From Vreelandella massiliensis (GTDB lineage Bacteria > Pseudomonadota > Gammaproteobacteria > Pseudomonadales > Halomonadaceae), in contig NZ_LT699745.1 of assembly GCF_900155385.1 (NCBI RefSeq), forward strand, positions 1,457,561 through 1,521,560: DNA of 64,000 bases. Direction: 5' to 3'. The translations under genes were made by a program, and so were the position numbers. Under the pieces are notes generated by a model that did no database searches, was not told the origin of the DNA, and saw only the letters and a program-made list of their open reading frames with translations. How positions within the stretch are numbered: position 1 is the first letter of the stretch; every line of letters starts with the position of its first letter. This document shows positions 7,549 through 16,229 of this stretch, piece after piece.

Positions 7549-9009
7549 ATGGCCACATTGATGATCCAGGGCACCACCTCGGATGCAGGGAAAAGCACTG
7601 TGGTGGCGGCTTTGTGCCGTGCGCTTGCAAGGCGTGGCATATCGGTGGCGCCGTTCAAACCGCAAAACATGGCACTCAACAGCGCGGTGACCGTGGATGG
7701 CGGCGAGATTGGTCGCTCCACAGCGCTTCAAGCGCTGGCGTGTGGGCTTGATCCTCACAGCGATATGAACCCAGTGCTGCTCAAGCCCGAAAGCGACCAA
7801 GGTGCACAGGTAATTCTGCGGGGAAAAGTGCACGGCCACATGAAAGCCATGGATTACCACGCCTACAAGATCGAGGCCAGGCGCTCTGTCATGGCCGGCT
7901 GGGAAGCGCTTTCAAAGCGTTTCGATGTGATCATTGCCGAGGGCGCGGGTAGTCCCGCCGAGATCAACCTGCGCCAAAACGATATCGCCAACATGGGCTT
8001 TGCCGAGAGGGTGGACTGCCCGGTGCTGCTAGTGGGCGATATTGACCGTGGTGGGGTGTTTGCTCAGTTGGTGGGTACCCTTGAACTGCTCTCGGAGTCC
8101 GAGCAGGCGCGTACCCAGGGCTTTATTATCAACCGCTTTCGGGGTGATATCGGCCTGCTGGAACCGGGTCTCGACTGGCTCACCCAGCGTACCGGTAAGC
8201 CAGTGTTAGGCACCTTGCCTTATCTGCAAGGCCTGCTGCTGGATGCCGAGGACAGTGTGGGGCTCAGTGGCTGCCTAAGTGGAATGCCTAAGCTCAGGGT
8301 GGTGATTCCGGCGCTACCGCGTATCAGTAACCACAACGATTTCGATCCGTTGCGCCTGCATCCTGCCGTGGCGCTTACCTTCGTCGGGCCGGACCAATCC
8401 ATTCCCCCCGCGGATTTAATTATCCTACCGGGCAGCAAAAGTACCCGAGCCGATCTTGAGTGGCTACGCACTCATGGCTGGGAGGCGGTGATTCAACGCC
8501 ACCTTCGCTACGGCGGGCAGGTGCTGGGTATTTGCGGCGGCTTTCAGATGCTGGGGCGCGCCATCCACGATCCGGACGGGCTAGAGGGAGCTATCGGTTC
8601 TACACCCGGTTTGGGGCTGCTGGATTTTGAAACTCGCATGGTGACTGGCAAGCAGCTGCGAAACGTTCAGGGACTTCTACTGCCGGAGGGCGTGCCGGTT
8701 AGTGGCTATGAAATTCATAACGGCGTCAGCTCCGGGCCAGCGCTAACGCGGCCTCTGGTCGCTTTTGATAACCGTGAAGACGGCGCGGTCAGCGCCGATG
8801 GTCAGATCATTGGCACCTATCTGCACGGCCTGTTTGACCAGGTGGAGGCCTGCGAGGCATTGCTGTATCGCTGCGGACTGGAAGACAGAGGGGGCGCAGT
8901 AGATTACGCCGCCCACCGCTTGGCAGAACTGGATCGTTTGGCGGATACGCTAGAGACCCATCTCGACATGGCGTTTATCGAACGCCTGCTGGAATTGAAA
9001 GCGTCTTAA
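7549..9009 (+). CDS. cobQ: Cobyric acid synthase
   Basis: A 486-aa glutamine amidotransferase that adds four amide groups (b, d, e and g) to adenosylcobyrinic acid a,c-diamide. The N-terminal ATP domain starts with [20 protein letters not shown] and has [11 protein letters not shown]. The middle has [12 protein letters not shown] and [10 protein letters not shown]. The glutaminase domain has [12 protein letters not shown], the nucleophile in [11 protein letters not shown], and GYEIHNG. Length matches the family. The ATG at 7549 has only weak ribosome-site sequence (GAGAT), and the 53-nt gap before it holds the end of the remnant locus. Last gene of the cobalamin run; the next gene is convergent. 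Confidence 0.95.
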   Translation: MATLMIQGTTSDAGKSTVVAALCRALARRGISVAPFKPQNMALNSAVTVDGGEIGRSTALQALACGLDPHSDMNPVLLKPESDQGAQVILRGKVHGHMKAMDYHAYKIEARRSVMAGWEALSKRFDVIIAEGAGSPAEINLRQNDIANMGFAERVDCPVLLVGDIDRGGVFAQLVGTLELLSESEQARTQGFIINRFRGDIGLLEPGLDWLTQRTGKPVLGTLPYLQGLLLDAEDSVGLSGCLSGMPKLRVVIPALPRISNHNDFDPLRLHPAVALTFVGPDQSIPPADLIILPGSKSTRADLEWLRTHGWEAVIQRHLRYGGQVLGICGGFQMLGRAIHDPDGLEGAIGSTPGLGLLDFETRMVTGKQLRNVQGLLLPEGVPVSGYEIHNGVSSGPALTRPLVAFDNREDGAVSADGQIIGTYLHGLFDQVEACEALLYRCGLEDRGGAVDYAAHRLAELDRLADTLETHLDMAFIERLLELKAS

Positions 9010-9031
9010 AAAGGTGTTTCATCCGCCAAGA

Positions 9032-9313
9032 TTAAAGCCTTTCCCGGGTTACATCGAGGATTCGTCCCTCAACCGTGCGCTGGATTTTGTCCTCAATCTC
9101 GCTGCAAAGGGATTCCACCTTTTGTGGCGAGATAGCCATCACCACAAACGTCCATTCGCTGGCGTCGAGTTTGTCATGGTCGGCGCTTTCGCAAACGGCA
9201 ATAGCGGGGTTGCGCCCAAAACGTTCGTGCAGACCGCCGACCCGCTGGCGTTTCTCCTTAAGTGAACCGCATCCCGGCAGCGACATTTTTAGGGTGAGTA
9301 CGCTAATGTGCAT
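9032..9313 (-). CDS. DUF503 domain protein (YlxP-like)
   Basis: A 93-aa protein. Start chosen at the ATG at 9311-9313, preceded by AAAGGAG on the - strand; the longer frame upstream does not match the family. The sequence MHISVLTLKMSLPGCGSLKE then KRQRVGGLHERFGRNPAIAV is the typical start of DUF503 (L-x-x-P-x-x-x-S-L-K-x-K-R). The central VCESADHDK and the C-terminal IEDKIQRTVEG also fit. Family function is unclear; in Firmicutes a member sits near ribosome-maturation genes. It is convergent with cobQ and divergent from the 188-aa gene at 9435. Confidence 0.82.
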   Translation of the reverse strand: MHISVLTLKMSLPGCGSLKEKRQRVGGLHERFGRNPAIAVCESADHDKLDASEWTFVVMAISPQKVESLCSEIEDKIQRTVEGRILDVTRERL

Positions 9314-9434
9314 CGTGTCTCCTTTGGCGAATAAGGGAGGGCGCGATAACCCGTCGCGGCTGGGCCGGAACCCGCTCGACGGGTATGCTAAGCGGCCACC
9401 CGTATGGTTGAGTTGGTTATTTAAGGATAGTGAA

Positions 9435-10001
9435 ATGAAAGTGGTGCATGTCAAAGACATTGAACAGCGCGAGGCTTGTTTGGCCCGTTTGTGTGCCGAG
9501 GTCTATGGTCAGCAAGCGGGGTTAACGCCATTGGTTCTTTTTGCCGGTACCCGCCGCGTTCTGTTCCCTCAAGAAGCCGCTCGCTTGCTGGCACTGGTAA
9601 ATAACCAGGGTGCTCCCCAAGCATTGGCGCTTTTGGTGCTGGATGAAGTGGGGGAGGGCATGACCGTGCGCCTCTCCTGCACGTTGAGCGGTGATATTGA
9701 GGCGCGAAAGCGCCTGATCAAGGAGCTCTCGCTTAAAGCGCCGTTGAGGGTTGAGGTGGATGCCCCAGATGAAGAGGCGCTTTATCACGCCAGTGGCGTT
9801 ACGCGCTGGTTTGATGGCGCGGATAATCGGCGCATCGGCCTTAGTGCGCGTCACCCTGCGCGCGATGCCGCTGAATTGACCGACACCTTGAGTTTCGATG
9901 AGCAGGCCATTTTGCGCCGCTTTAAGCACGACCCCAAAAGCTTTGAGGAAGACAAAAAGCGCTTTGTCGAGGGCTTGGCAGGGTTCCCCGAAACGCTCTA
10001 G
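9435..10001 (+). CDS. Hypothetical protein, 188 aa
   Basis: Start chosen at the ATG at 9435, following AAGGATAGTGAA; the frame is open further upstream but runs antisense through the DUF503 gene, so the long version is unlikely. The protein is soluble and acidic. Its first part (VLFAGTRRVLFPQEAARLL) is followed by a beta-rich part with MTVRLSCTLSGD, and the last 40 residues are charged (FKHDPKSFEEDKKRFVEG). I do not recognise the family. It is divergently arranged with DUF503 and stands alone. Confidence 0.65.
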   Translation: MKVVHVKDIEQREACLARLCAEVYGQQAGLTPLVLFAGTRRVLFPQEAARLLALVNNQGAPQALALLVLDEVGEGMTVRLSCTLSGDIEARKRLIKELSLKAPLRVEVDAPDEEALYHASGVTRWFDGADNRRIGLSARHPARDAAELTDTLSFDEQAILRRFKHDPKSFEEDKKRFVEGLAGFPETL

Positions 10002-10313
10002 TCACCCTTATCGGGGCTTCTGCGACCAAAGGATGACGTTTACGTAAAGTGATTTTTGTGCCGCGCATTGTCGACACGTAAGCGTCTTTTCACCACCGGT
10101 TACCCCCATTTTCCCCGCTTTTTTGCCCGATTTCTGCGATTGTCCGTTTTTACCTCAACTTTTATGTCGACAATGTCGGGTTGGCAGGGCTGGGTTATGC
10201 ACGAAAGGTCGAATGTTATCTCGGTAAAGAGCCACGTAAAACAGCAGCCACTTAACAATAACAATATAGATGAGGATGCGATGATAAATAACCAGACACC
10301 GTGAGGAAACGAC
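10002..10313. other. 312-nt intergenic region before the SLC23-like transporter
   Basis: I see no credible gene here; an 82-codon frame at 10056-10304 has poor composition and no family features. The stretch holds a perfect 10-bp palindrome (TTTACGTAAA, 10039-10048), two copies of a TGTCGACA-containing element and an AT-rich segment (10240-10285). It most likely carries the promoter and operators of the downstream transporter. Confidence 0.6.
10068..10173. promoter_or_regulatory. Candidate paired operators upstream of the transporter
   Basis: TTGTCGACA at 10068-10076 and its inverted counterpart TGTCGACAA at 10165-10173 share the palindromic core TGTCGACA and are 97 bp apart, close to nine helical turns. 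The TTGT-N-N-ACAA shape resembles sites bound by GntR-family repressors. No regulator gene is adjacent, so this is a sequence-based suggestion only. Confidence 0.35.
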
Positions 10314-11717
10314 GTGCTGCTCAAACGTGAATACGGGGAAGAACACCCCTATTGGCCGGTTGGCCCCTTCAAAGTTCGCCTGCCTTTTATCCATTTCCGC
10401 TGGGAAGTGCCAGAAACCATCCAAGCTCTGGTGATGTTTGTCATCGGCTTGGGCATGATTCCGCTGCTTGAGCAGTACCTAGGTCTTCCGTACGACGTCG
10501 CGCTGGCGTATGTCGTGGTGTGTGGCATCGGTTTTATGCTGCCGCCGCTTTTGGGGGTGCCCTTTGTCGCCGGGTGGATTACACCGGCGATTCCCGTCGT
10601 GCTGCTGTTTATCGGTCAGTTTGAACCCGGTCCCGAGGCAATCAAGGCGATGGTCGCGCTGCAGCTGATGGTGACGGCGATTTTCTTGTTCATGGCGGTG
10701 ACGCGGTTAGGCTCTCGGCTTGTGAACAGCGTGCCTGACTCCATCAAAGCCGGCATTTTATTAGGGGCCGGCATCGCGGCCATCAGCGGGGAAATCAGCG
10801 AGGGTGGGCGTCTGTACGCAACACCGATTTCCTTGGGTATCGGTGGATTGATCACGCTGTATGTGCTCTTTTCGCTCTCGTTTCGTGATTTGACCGAGAA
10901 GTACCGCTGGGCGCGCAATATTGCCGCTTACGGGATGGTGCCCGGCATGCTGATCACCATGGCGATTGGCTGGGGCGTGGCGGAGTACCCCATGCCCACG
11001 GTGGAGTGGGGCGTAGAGCTACCGGACTTCGCGGGTATTTGGGCCTATTTGCCGTTTAGCATTGGCGCGCCGGGAATCGACCTTCTCGTGGCGGCGATCC
11101 CCACGGCGGTCATCGCCTACATCATTGCCTTTGGCGATATTATCGTCGGCCAAACGCTGATCAAGCGCGTTGACCATTTGCGCCCGGATGAAAAAATTGA
11201 AGTCAACGTGGACCGTGTGCATCTGATCACCGGTTTGCGCAACCTCATGCATTCGCTTTTTGCCCCCTACCCAGGGCTTGCCGGGCCGCTTTTTACCGGG
11301 GCAATGGCAACCATTGCCGAGCGCTACCGCTATGGGCGCAAGGCGATGGATACCATCTACTCGGGTGCTTCTGTTTTCTGGATCGTGGGCTTTCTGGCGC
11401 TGTTCATTCTGCCGCTGGTCACCCTGTTCCGCCCGGTGCTACCTATCGCGCTGTCGATTACGCTGCTGATCACGGGCTATCTCTGTATTGCCGTCGCGGT
11501 TGAGCAGATCAAGAATGCCACCGCCATGGGCGTTGCCGGCATCATGGGCGTAGTGCTCGCCACACACGGCGCCGCTTGGGGCTTGGGGATCGGCGTGATT
11601 CTCTACTTTTTGATTGAGCATCGCGCGCGCAGCGCGGCGGAAAAAGAGGCCGAGGAGCCGATCCACGTCGAAGAGGATATGCCGGTTGAGGGGGTAGAGG
11701 AAAAGCCGGCGGGGTAG
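10314..11717 (+). CDS. SLC23/NCS2-like membrane transporter (xanthine/uracil permease superfamily)
   Basis: A 467-aa polytopic membrane protein starting with GTG at 10314 after GAGGAAAC. It has about 12 to 14 hydrophobic segments. The N-terminus (residues 1-40) is cytoplasmic, and the C-terminus ends in an acidic tail (EEPIHVEEDMPVEGVEEKPA). Features such as NSVPDSIKAGILLGAGIAA and IAFGDIIVGQTLIKRVD resemble the solute carrier 23 / SulP superfamily, where the P-D-x-I-x-x-G motif precedes the core domain. Substrate unknown. It is followed by a strong bidirectional terminator. The transporter call is firm; the superfamily is likely. Confidence 0.72.
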   Translation: MLLKREYGEEHPYWPVGPFKVRLPFIHFRWEVPETIQALVMFVIGLGMIPLLEQYLGLPYDVALAYVVVCGIGFMLPPLLGVPFVAGWITPAIPVVLLFIGQFEPGPEAIKAMVALQLMVTAIFLFMAVTRLGSRLVNSVPDSIKAGILLGAGIAAISGEISEGGRLYATPISLGIGGLITLYVLFSLSFRDLTEKYRWARNIAAYGMVPGMLITMAIGWGVAEYPMPTVEWGVELPDFAGIWAYLPFSIGAPGIDLLVAAIPTAVIAYIIAFGDIIVGQTLIKRVDHLRPDEKIEVNVDRVHLITGLRNLMHSLFAPYPGLAGPLFTGAMATIAERYRYGRKAMDTIYSGASVFWIVGFLALFILPLVTLFRPVLPIALSITLLITGYLCIAVAVEQIKNATAMGVAGIMGVVLATHGAAWGLGIGVILYFLIEHRARSAAEKEAEEPIHVEEDMPVEGVEEKPAG

Positions 11718-11735
11718 AGTCGCTAAAGAGAAGGT

Positions 11736-11772
11736 AAAAAGCCCGGCAGCGTCATGACACTGCCGGGCTTTC
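11736..11772. terminator. Bidirectional rho-independent terminator
   Basis: A perfect 11-bp stem (AAGCCCGGCAG at 11739-11749 with CTGCCGGGCTT at 11760-11770) has a 10-nt loop and A/T tracts on both sides. It sits between the convergent transporter and VWA genes and can end both transcripts. Confidence 0.85.
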
Positions 11773-11806
11773 ACGTTCTGCTTGCTGTCGCTATTTGTTG
11801 TTGTCG

Positions 11807-12985
11807 CTATTTGGCCAGTTCGCGCATCGCGGTTTCCAGGCCTTCCAAGGTCATGGGGTACATGCGGTCATCGATCAGCTCGCGGATGAGCTGCGTCGAG
11901 TAGGTGTACTCCCAGGCCCGAGGCGGCATGGGGTTAAGCCATGCCAAGCGCGGGAACTTGGCTACCAACCGCTTGAGCCATATCCCGCCCGGTTCTTCGT
12001 TAAAGTGTTCGACGCTGCCGCCGGGGTGGGTGATTTCATACGGCGACATCGCGGCGTCGCCGACGATCACCACTTGGTAGTCTTCGCCGTAGGTGTGCAG
12101 CACGTCCAGGGTCGGAACGCGCTCGTCAAAGCGACGTGCGTTCTGCCGCCATAGCCCTTCGTACAGGCAGTTGTGAAAATAGTAGGCTTCTAGGTGCTTG
12201 AACTCGGAGCGCGCCGCCGAGAAGAGCTCTTCGCAGGTTCGAATGTGGTCGTCCATGGAGCCGCCAACATCGAGCAGTAAAAGCACTTTCACCGCGTTAT
12301 GCCGCTCCGGGCGCATCTGTACGTTGAGCAGGCCGCCATCACGCGCCGTTTCACGGATGGTGCTGTCGATATCGAACTCATCCAGCGCCCCTTGACGGGC
12401 AAACTTGCGCAGGCGCCGCAGCGCCATCTTGATGTTGCGGGTGCCAAGTTCCAGCGAGTCGTCGTAATCGCGAAAGCGGCGCTCATCCCATACCTTAATC
12501 GCGCGGCGATGTCGCGAACCGTCTTGGCCGATGCGGATGCCTTCGGGGTTGTAGCCGTAGGCGCCAAAGGGGCTGGTGCCGCCGGTGCCGATCCATTTAT
12601 TGCCGCCGGCATGACGCTCTTTTTGCTCTTCCAGGCGTTTCTTGAACGTCTCGATGAGCGCCTCCAGCCCACCCAGGGACTCGATCTGCGCTTTCTCTTC
12701 GTCGCTGAGCTGTTTTTCAAATTCGCGCCGCAGCCACTCATCGGGGATAAGCGCCTCGATGGCGGCGTCCCTATCCTCCAGCCCTTTAAACCAGGCGGCG
12801 AAGGCGCGATCGAAGCGGTCAAAATAGCGCTCGTCCTTGACCATCACCGTGCGCGCCACCTGATAGAACGCCTCCATGTCGGCGAACACCACGCCGTGCT
12901 CGACGACGGCGTGAAGGTCTAACAGTTCACGCAGCGAAACGGGTACGCCGGAGCGCTTGAGTGCATCAAACAGGCCAATAAACAT
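11807..12985 (-). CDS. VWA domain-containing CoxE-like protein
   Basis: A 392-aa cytoplasmic protein. The N-terminal half is helical and charged (LIPDEWLRREFEKQLSDEE). The C-terminal half carries a von Willebrand A domain starting at about residue 232 with VLLLLDVGGSMDDHI. The metal-site motif is D-x-G-G-S rather than the classical D-x-S-x-S, a variant I know from this CoxE-like family. It lies directly downstream of a MoxR ATPase, 3 nt apart; such AAA/VWA pairs act together as chaperones for cofactor insertion or complex activation. The target here is unknown. Confidence 0.85.
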   Translation of the reverse strand: MFIGLFDALKRSGVPVSLRELLDLHAVVEHGVVFADMEAFYQVARTVMVKDERYFDRFDRAFAAWFKGLEDRDAAIEALIPDEWLRREFEKQLSDEEKAQIESLGGLEALIETFKKRLEEQKERHAGGNKWIGTGGTSPFGAYGYNPEGIRIGQDGSRHRRAIKVWDERRFRDYDDSLELGTRNIKMALRRLRKFARQGALDEFDIDSTIRETARDGGLLNVQMRPERHNAVKVLLLLDVGGSMDDHIRTCEELFSAARSEFKHLEAYYFHNCLYEGLWRQNARRFDERVPTLDVLHTYGEDYQVVIVGDAAMSPYEITHPGGSVEHFNEEPGGIWLKRLVAKFPRLAWLNPMPPRAWEYTYSTQLIRELIDDRMYPMTLEGLETAMRELAK

Positions 12986-12988
12986 GGC

Positions 12989-13834
12989 TTAACGGCCTTT
13001 GCGGCGCAGCATAAACGCCAAGCGCTCAAGCAGTTGGGTGTCTTGTTCGTTTTTGACCAAGGCGCCTGCCATCGGCGGCAGTGCCTTGGCGGGGTCGCGG
13101 TTGTAGAGCGCCTCTTGGGCGAGTTCATCGGCCATGAGGAGCTTTAGCCAGTCGACCAGTTCAGACGTGGAGGGTTTTTTCTTCAGCCCCGGTGCGTCGC
13201 GCAGATCGAAAAAGACTTCCAGTGCTTGGCTGACCAGTCGCGGAGCGATATCCGGAAAGTGCACGTCGACAATCGCCTGCATGGTCTCGCGGTCGGGAAA
13301 TTCGATGTAGTGGAAAAAGCAGCGGCGCAAAAAGGCGTCCGGCAGCTCTTTTTCGTTGTTCGAGGTGATCACGATAATTGGGCGCTGCTCGGCGCGGATG
13401 GTTTCACCGGTTTCATAGACGTGAAACTCCATGCGGTCGAGTTCTTGCAGCAGGTCATTGGGAAACTCGATATCGGCTTTATCGATCTCGTCAATCAGCA
13501 GCACCACGCGCTCGCCGGCGCTAAAGGCCTCCCACAGTTTGCCGGGTTTAATGTAATTGGCGACGTTTTCGACCCCTTCAACGCCGAGCTGAGAGTCGCG
13601 CAGGCGGCTCACCGCATCGTACTCATAAAGCCCTTGCGCCGCCTTGGTGCTGGATTTGATGTGCCAGGTGATTAGCCGGGTGCCAAGCGATGCGGCCATC
13701 TCTTCGGCGAGAAGGGTTTTACCCGTGCCGGGCTCGCCCTTGATCAGTAGGGGGCGCTCAAGCGTGACCGCGGCGTTGACCGCCTGCTTGAGCGCATCGG
13801 TTGCGATATAGGATGAAGTGGAATCAAACGCCAT
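12989..13834 (-). CDS. MoxR-type AAA+ ATPase
   Basis: A 281-aa AAA+ ATPase. Start chosen at the ATG at 13832-13834 (M-A-F-D-S-T-S-S-Y); the 15 extra upstream codons are not family-like. Walker A is KGEPGTGKTLLAEEMA at about residue 32, Walker B VVLLIDEIDKAD, sensor 1 IVITSNNEKELPDAF, and an arginine finger region LRRCFFHYIEFP follows. It is transcribed with the VWA gene 3 nt downstream and probably forms a MoxR-VWA chaperone pair. The gene before it on this strand (prolidase) is 100 nt away, so it may have its own promoter. Confidence 0.9.
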   Translation of the reverse strand: MAFDSTSSYIATDALKQAVNAAVTLERPLLIKGEPGTGKTLLAEEMAASLGTRLITWHIKSSTKAAQGLYEYDAVSRLRDSQLGVEGVENVANYIKPGKLWEAFSAGERVVLLIDEIDKADIEFPNDLLQELDRMEFHVYETGETIRAEQRPIIVITSNNEKELPDAFLRRCFFHYIEFPDRETMQAIVDVHFPDIAPRLVSQALEVFFDLRDAPGLKKKPSTSELVDWLKLLMADELAQEALYNRDPAKALPPMAGALVKNEQDTQLLERLAFMLRRKGR

Positions 13835-13934
13835 GGGGTGCCTCGGCTTAGCTAAACGCGTGGAAAAGAATTCAAACAAGTGTACGTGAGGGGCGTGGGT
13901 CTGGCCAAGTCCGCGTTTGCCCCCGCGTAAAGCC

Positions 13935-15233
13935 TCAGGGCGTTAGGTTGTCGAAACCGTCCGGGGTGATGACGACATTGTCTTCGATGCGGATACCGCC
14001 GCAGGGGGCGAGCTGATCGACCCGCGTCCAGTTGATCGGTAGCGAGGTGTTGCGCAGCGGCATCAAAAGCATGGGAATAAAGTAGAGCCCCGGCTCAATG
14101 GTGACCACCATGCCCGGCATCAAGGTGCGGGTTAGGCGTAGGGCCGGGTGTGCCTCCGGCGCTGGAGAGGGTTCGCCGCTGGCGGTGCGAAGCCCCGCCA
14201 CGTCGTGGACGTGAATTCCCAGCGAATGACCAAGACCGTGGGGGCAGAACGCGCGGGTCACGCCCTCGGCGATTGCTTGCTCCCGCGAGCCGCTAAAGAG
14301 GTCATGGTCGATGAGCACTTCGGCGAGTTCGTGGTGCATCTGCTCGTGCAGGGTAACGAAATCCACCCCGGGCGCCAGGCGCGCGATGAGGCGGTCTTTA
14401 ACCCCGTGCAGGGCGCCAATCAGTGTCTCGAACAGGGCGGGGGCGTCCGGCCCGACGTGGGTGCGGGTGATATCGGCGCTATAGCCGCGAAAGCGCCGCC
14501 CGGCATCTACCAGCAGGCTGAAGCGCTGTCTAGGCGCTCTCACGTCGTAGTGCTGATAGTGCAGCACGCCCGCGTGTTGGTTCATGCCGATGATATTGGC
14601 ATAGGGGACATGCGATTCGCGCTGGCGGCTGGCGGCGAGATAGGCAAGCTGGATATCCAGCTCGCAGGAGGCGCCGGCAAACGCCGCGTGTGCCGCCTCG
14701 TGTCCCGCCATGGCGAGCCGATTGGCTTCGCGCAGGCAAGTAATTTCGTAGTCGCTTTTGATCATGCGCAGCTCATCTAAGGCATGAACAAGCGTTTCCG
14801 GGTTGGGCTGGCCTTGGGGAAGCGCCGCCCCGCTTTCGCGGAGGGCGTTGATGTCGCCGACAATGGCACTGCGCTCGCCAAGCGCTGGCATGGTCACGTC
14901 GGTGCAGAGCTTGACCTCGAATTCGCCCACCCAAGGCTCTTGGGGCAAGGCGGTGGGCAGGTGCCAAAAATCGGTGGGCGCGTAGAGGTAGAGCGTGGGG
15001 CGCTGGTCGGGATGGATCACCAGCCAACTATGCTCGGCTTGCCACAGCGGTACCCAATGCACGAAGTGGCCGAATGCCTGAAAAGTGGGCATCTGGTCGT
15101 CGCCGTAGTGGGGCGTGGCGTGGCCGCTGTAGAGGGCGATGGCGTCATAGTCGTACTGCGCCATGAGCGAACGATAGGCGCTTAGCAGGGTGTCGAGATG
15201 GGCTTTTTGCTGACGGAAAAGCGTTTCAGACAT
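13935..15233 (-). CDS. pepQ: M24 family Xaa-Pro dipeptidase (prolidase)
   Basis: A 432-aa metallopeptidase that splits Xaa-Pro dipeptides. Start chosen at the ATG at 15231-15233 because MSETLFRQQKAHLDTLLSAY matches the family start; the longer frame runs into the lysR gene. The two-metal site is visible as DAGRRFRGYSADITRTH (two Asp), GLGHSLGIHVHD (His), VTIEPGLYFIP (Glu) and IRIEDNVVIT (Glu). It follows a peptide ABC importer and a LysR gene on the same strand, with a 34-nt gap to lysR, so imported proline peptides are a likely substrate. Confidence 0.88.
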   Translation of the reverse strand: MSETLFRQQKAHLDTLLSAYRSLMAQYDYDAIALYSGHATPHYGDDQMPTFQAFGHFVHWVPLWQAEHSWLVIHPDQRPTLYLYAPTDFWHLPTALPQEPWVGEFEVKLCTDVTMPALGERSAIVGDINALRESGAALPQGQPNPETLVHALDELRMIKSDYEITCLREANRLAMAGHEAAHAAFAGASCELDIQLAYLAASRQRESHVPYANIIGMNQHAGVLHYQHYDVRAPRQRFSLLVDAGRRFRGYSADITRTHVGPDAPALFETLIGALHGVKDRLIARLAPGVDFVTLHEQMHHELAEVLIDHDLFSGSREQAIAEGVTRAFCPHGLGHSLGIHVHDVAGLRTASGEPSPAPEAHPALRLTRTLMPGMVVTIEPGLYFIPMLLMPLRNTSLPINWTRVDQLAPCGGIRIEDNVVITPDGFDNLTP

Positions 15234-15267
15234 AATCAACCTTGAAAATGAGTCACGAAAAGCGAAG

Positions 15268-16179
15268 TTAGCTGCGCGATGACGGTAGCTCACTCCAGAA
15301 AGTGTCAAGACCGGCGTGGTGCTGGCTCGGATGGCGGTAAAGACGCAGCTCGAGCGGAACATCCCAGCGGCCATCACCCGCACGCACCAGCGTGCCGTCG
15401 GCTAACGCCGCCTGCACCGTGCGCTCGGGCAGCCAGGCCATGCCATAGCCCAATGCTAAAAGCTCTTTGATACTCACCGCGTAGGAGATCTCACTCTGCA
15501 CGTTGAGAAAGGCGCTGTGTGGCAGACGGGCAAGGTGATTTTTTAATACCGTCCCTAACAGACTGCGCTTGGGGTAGGCCAGCCACGGCAGTGGCGCCTG
15601 GCGTGAACCGGGCAGGGTAGCGCACGGCTCGCCATTGGCGGTAAAGGCAGTGACGGGGATGAGACGCTCGTGGCCTACCACGCGGTAGAAGCTATTGCCG
15701 GTGTCGATATCCAGCTCGCAGCGCTCGGTGGGCCAGTAACACAGCGCCAGGTCGCACTCCGCCCGCGCCAGCGCCTGAAAGTAGTCGTTTGCTACCCAGC
15801 CGGTGGCGCGCAGGTAGGGCTGCACGCGCGTCTGCCAGCCGCTTGCCACCAACCACTCGGGCACGAAGTGCGCCAGTAGGCTTTGTGGAGCGGCCAGCAT
15901 GATGCGGCGCTGCTGCCCGGCATTGATCTCGCGCACGCGGTCGCGCGTTAAGCGCACCCGCTCGGTCACCTGTTCGCAAAGGGTGAGAAACTCCTCCCCG
16001 GCGGGAGTGAGCGAGAGTGGCAGCGTTTGACGGTTGATCAGCGTGACCCCCATCTCTTCTTCAAGCAGCTTAATACGCCGCGAGAAAGTGGGCTGGGTAA
16101 CGTGCTGTTCATCCGCGGCGCGGGAGAAATGTCGGGTTCTGGCCAGGGCGATAAAATCTTCTAGCCAGCGAATTTCCAT
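15268..16179 (-). CDS. LysR family transcriptional regulator (HypT/YjiE-like)
   Basis: A 303-aa regulator with an N-terminal winged helix (WLEDFIALARTRHFSRAADE, then QPTFSRRIKLLEEEMGVTLI) and a C-terminal effector domain. The architecture and the phrases 'WLEDF-AL-x-R-x-F-S-x-A-A' and 'LALGYGMAWLPE' resemble E. coli YjiE/HypT, but I cannot test this. It lies 50 nt downstream of dppF and 34 nt upstream of pepQ on the same strand, an unusual internal position for a LysR gene, which is normally divergent from its target. The regulon is probably the peptide importer and prolidase, by location only. Confidence 0.85.
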   Translation of the reverse strand: MEIRWLEDFIALARTRHFSRAADEQHVTQPTFSRRIKLLEEEMGVTLINRQTLPLSLTPAGEEFLTLCEQVTERVRLTRDRVREINAGQQRRIMLAAPQSLLAHFVPEWLVASGWQTRVQPYLRATGWVANDYFQALARAECDLALCYWPTERCELDIDTGNSFYRVVGHERLIPVTAFTANGEPCATLPGSRQAPLPWLAYPKRSLLGTVLKNHLARLPHSAFLNVQSEISYAVSIKELLALGYGMAWLPERTVQAALADGTLVRAGDGRWDVPLELRLYRHPSQHHAGLDTFWSELPSSRS

Positions 16180-16229
16180 GATCTTTTCCCTGTTTTAGCG
16201 TCCCTCGTGACTGTCTTGCCGACTATACG

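Noticed and set aside
1-9009. Cobalamin riboswitch within the cob operon
   Set aside because: Gaps between the genes are too short (largest 93 nt) and show no B12-box-like sequence; if present it is upstream of the window.
10056-10304. 82-codon frame upstream of the transporter
   Set aside because: No ribosome site, Phe/Ser-rich low-quality translation, AT-rich regulatory DNA; reverse-strand frames here are equally poor.
11784-11813. Short direct repeat TGTCGCTATTTG at the VWA stop codon
   Set aside because: Only 12 bp in two copies; likely random slippage with no evident role.
14148-14780. 210-codon + strand frame opposite pepQ
   Set aside because: Lies wholly within the prolidase gene, which has all metal ligands on the - strand.
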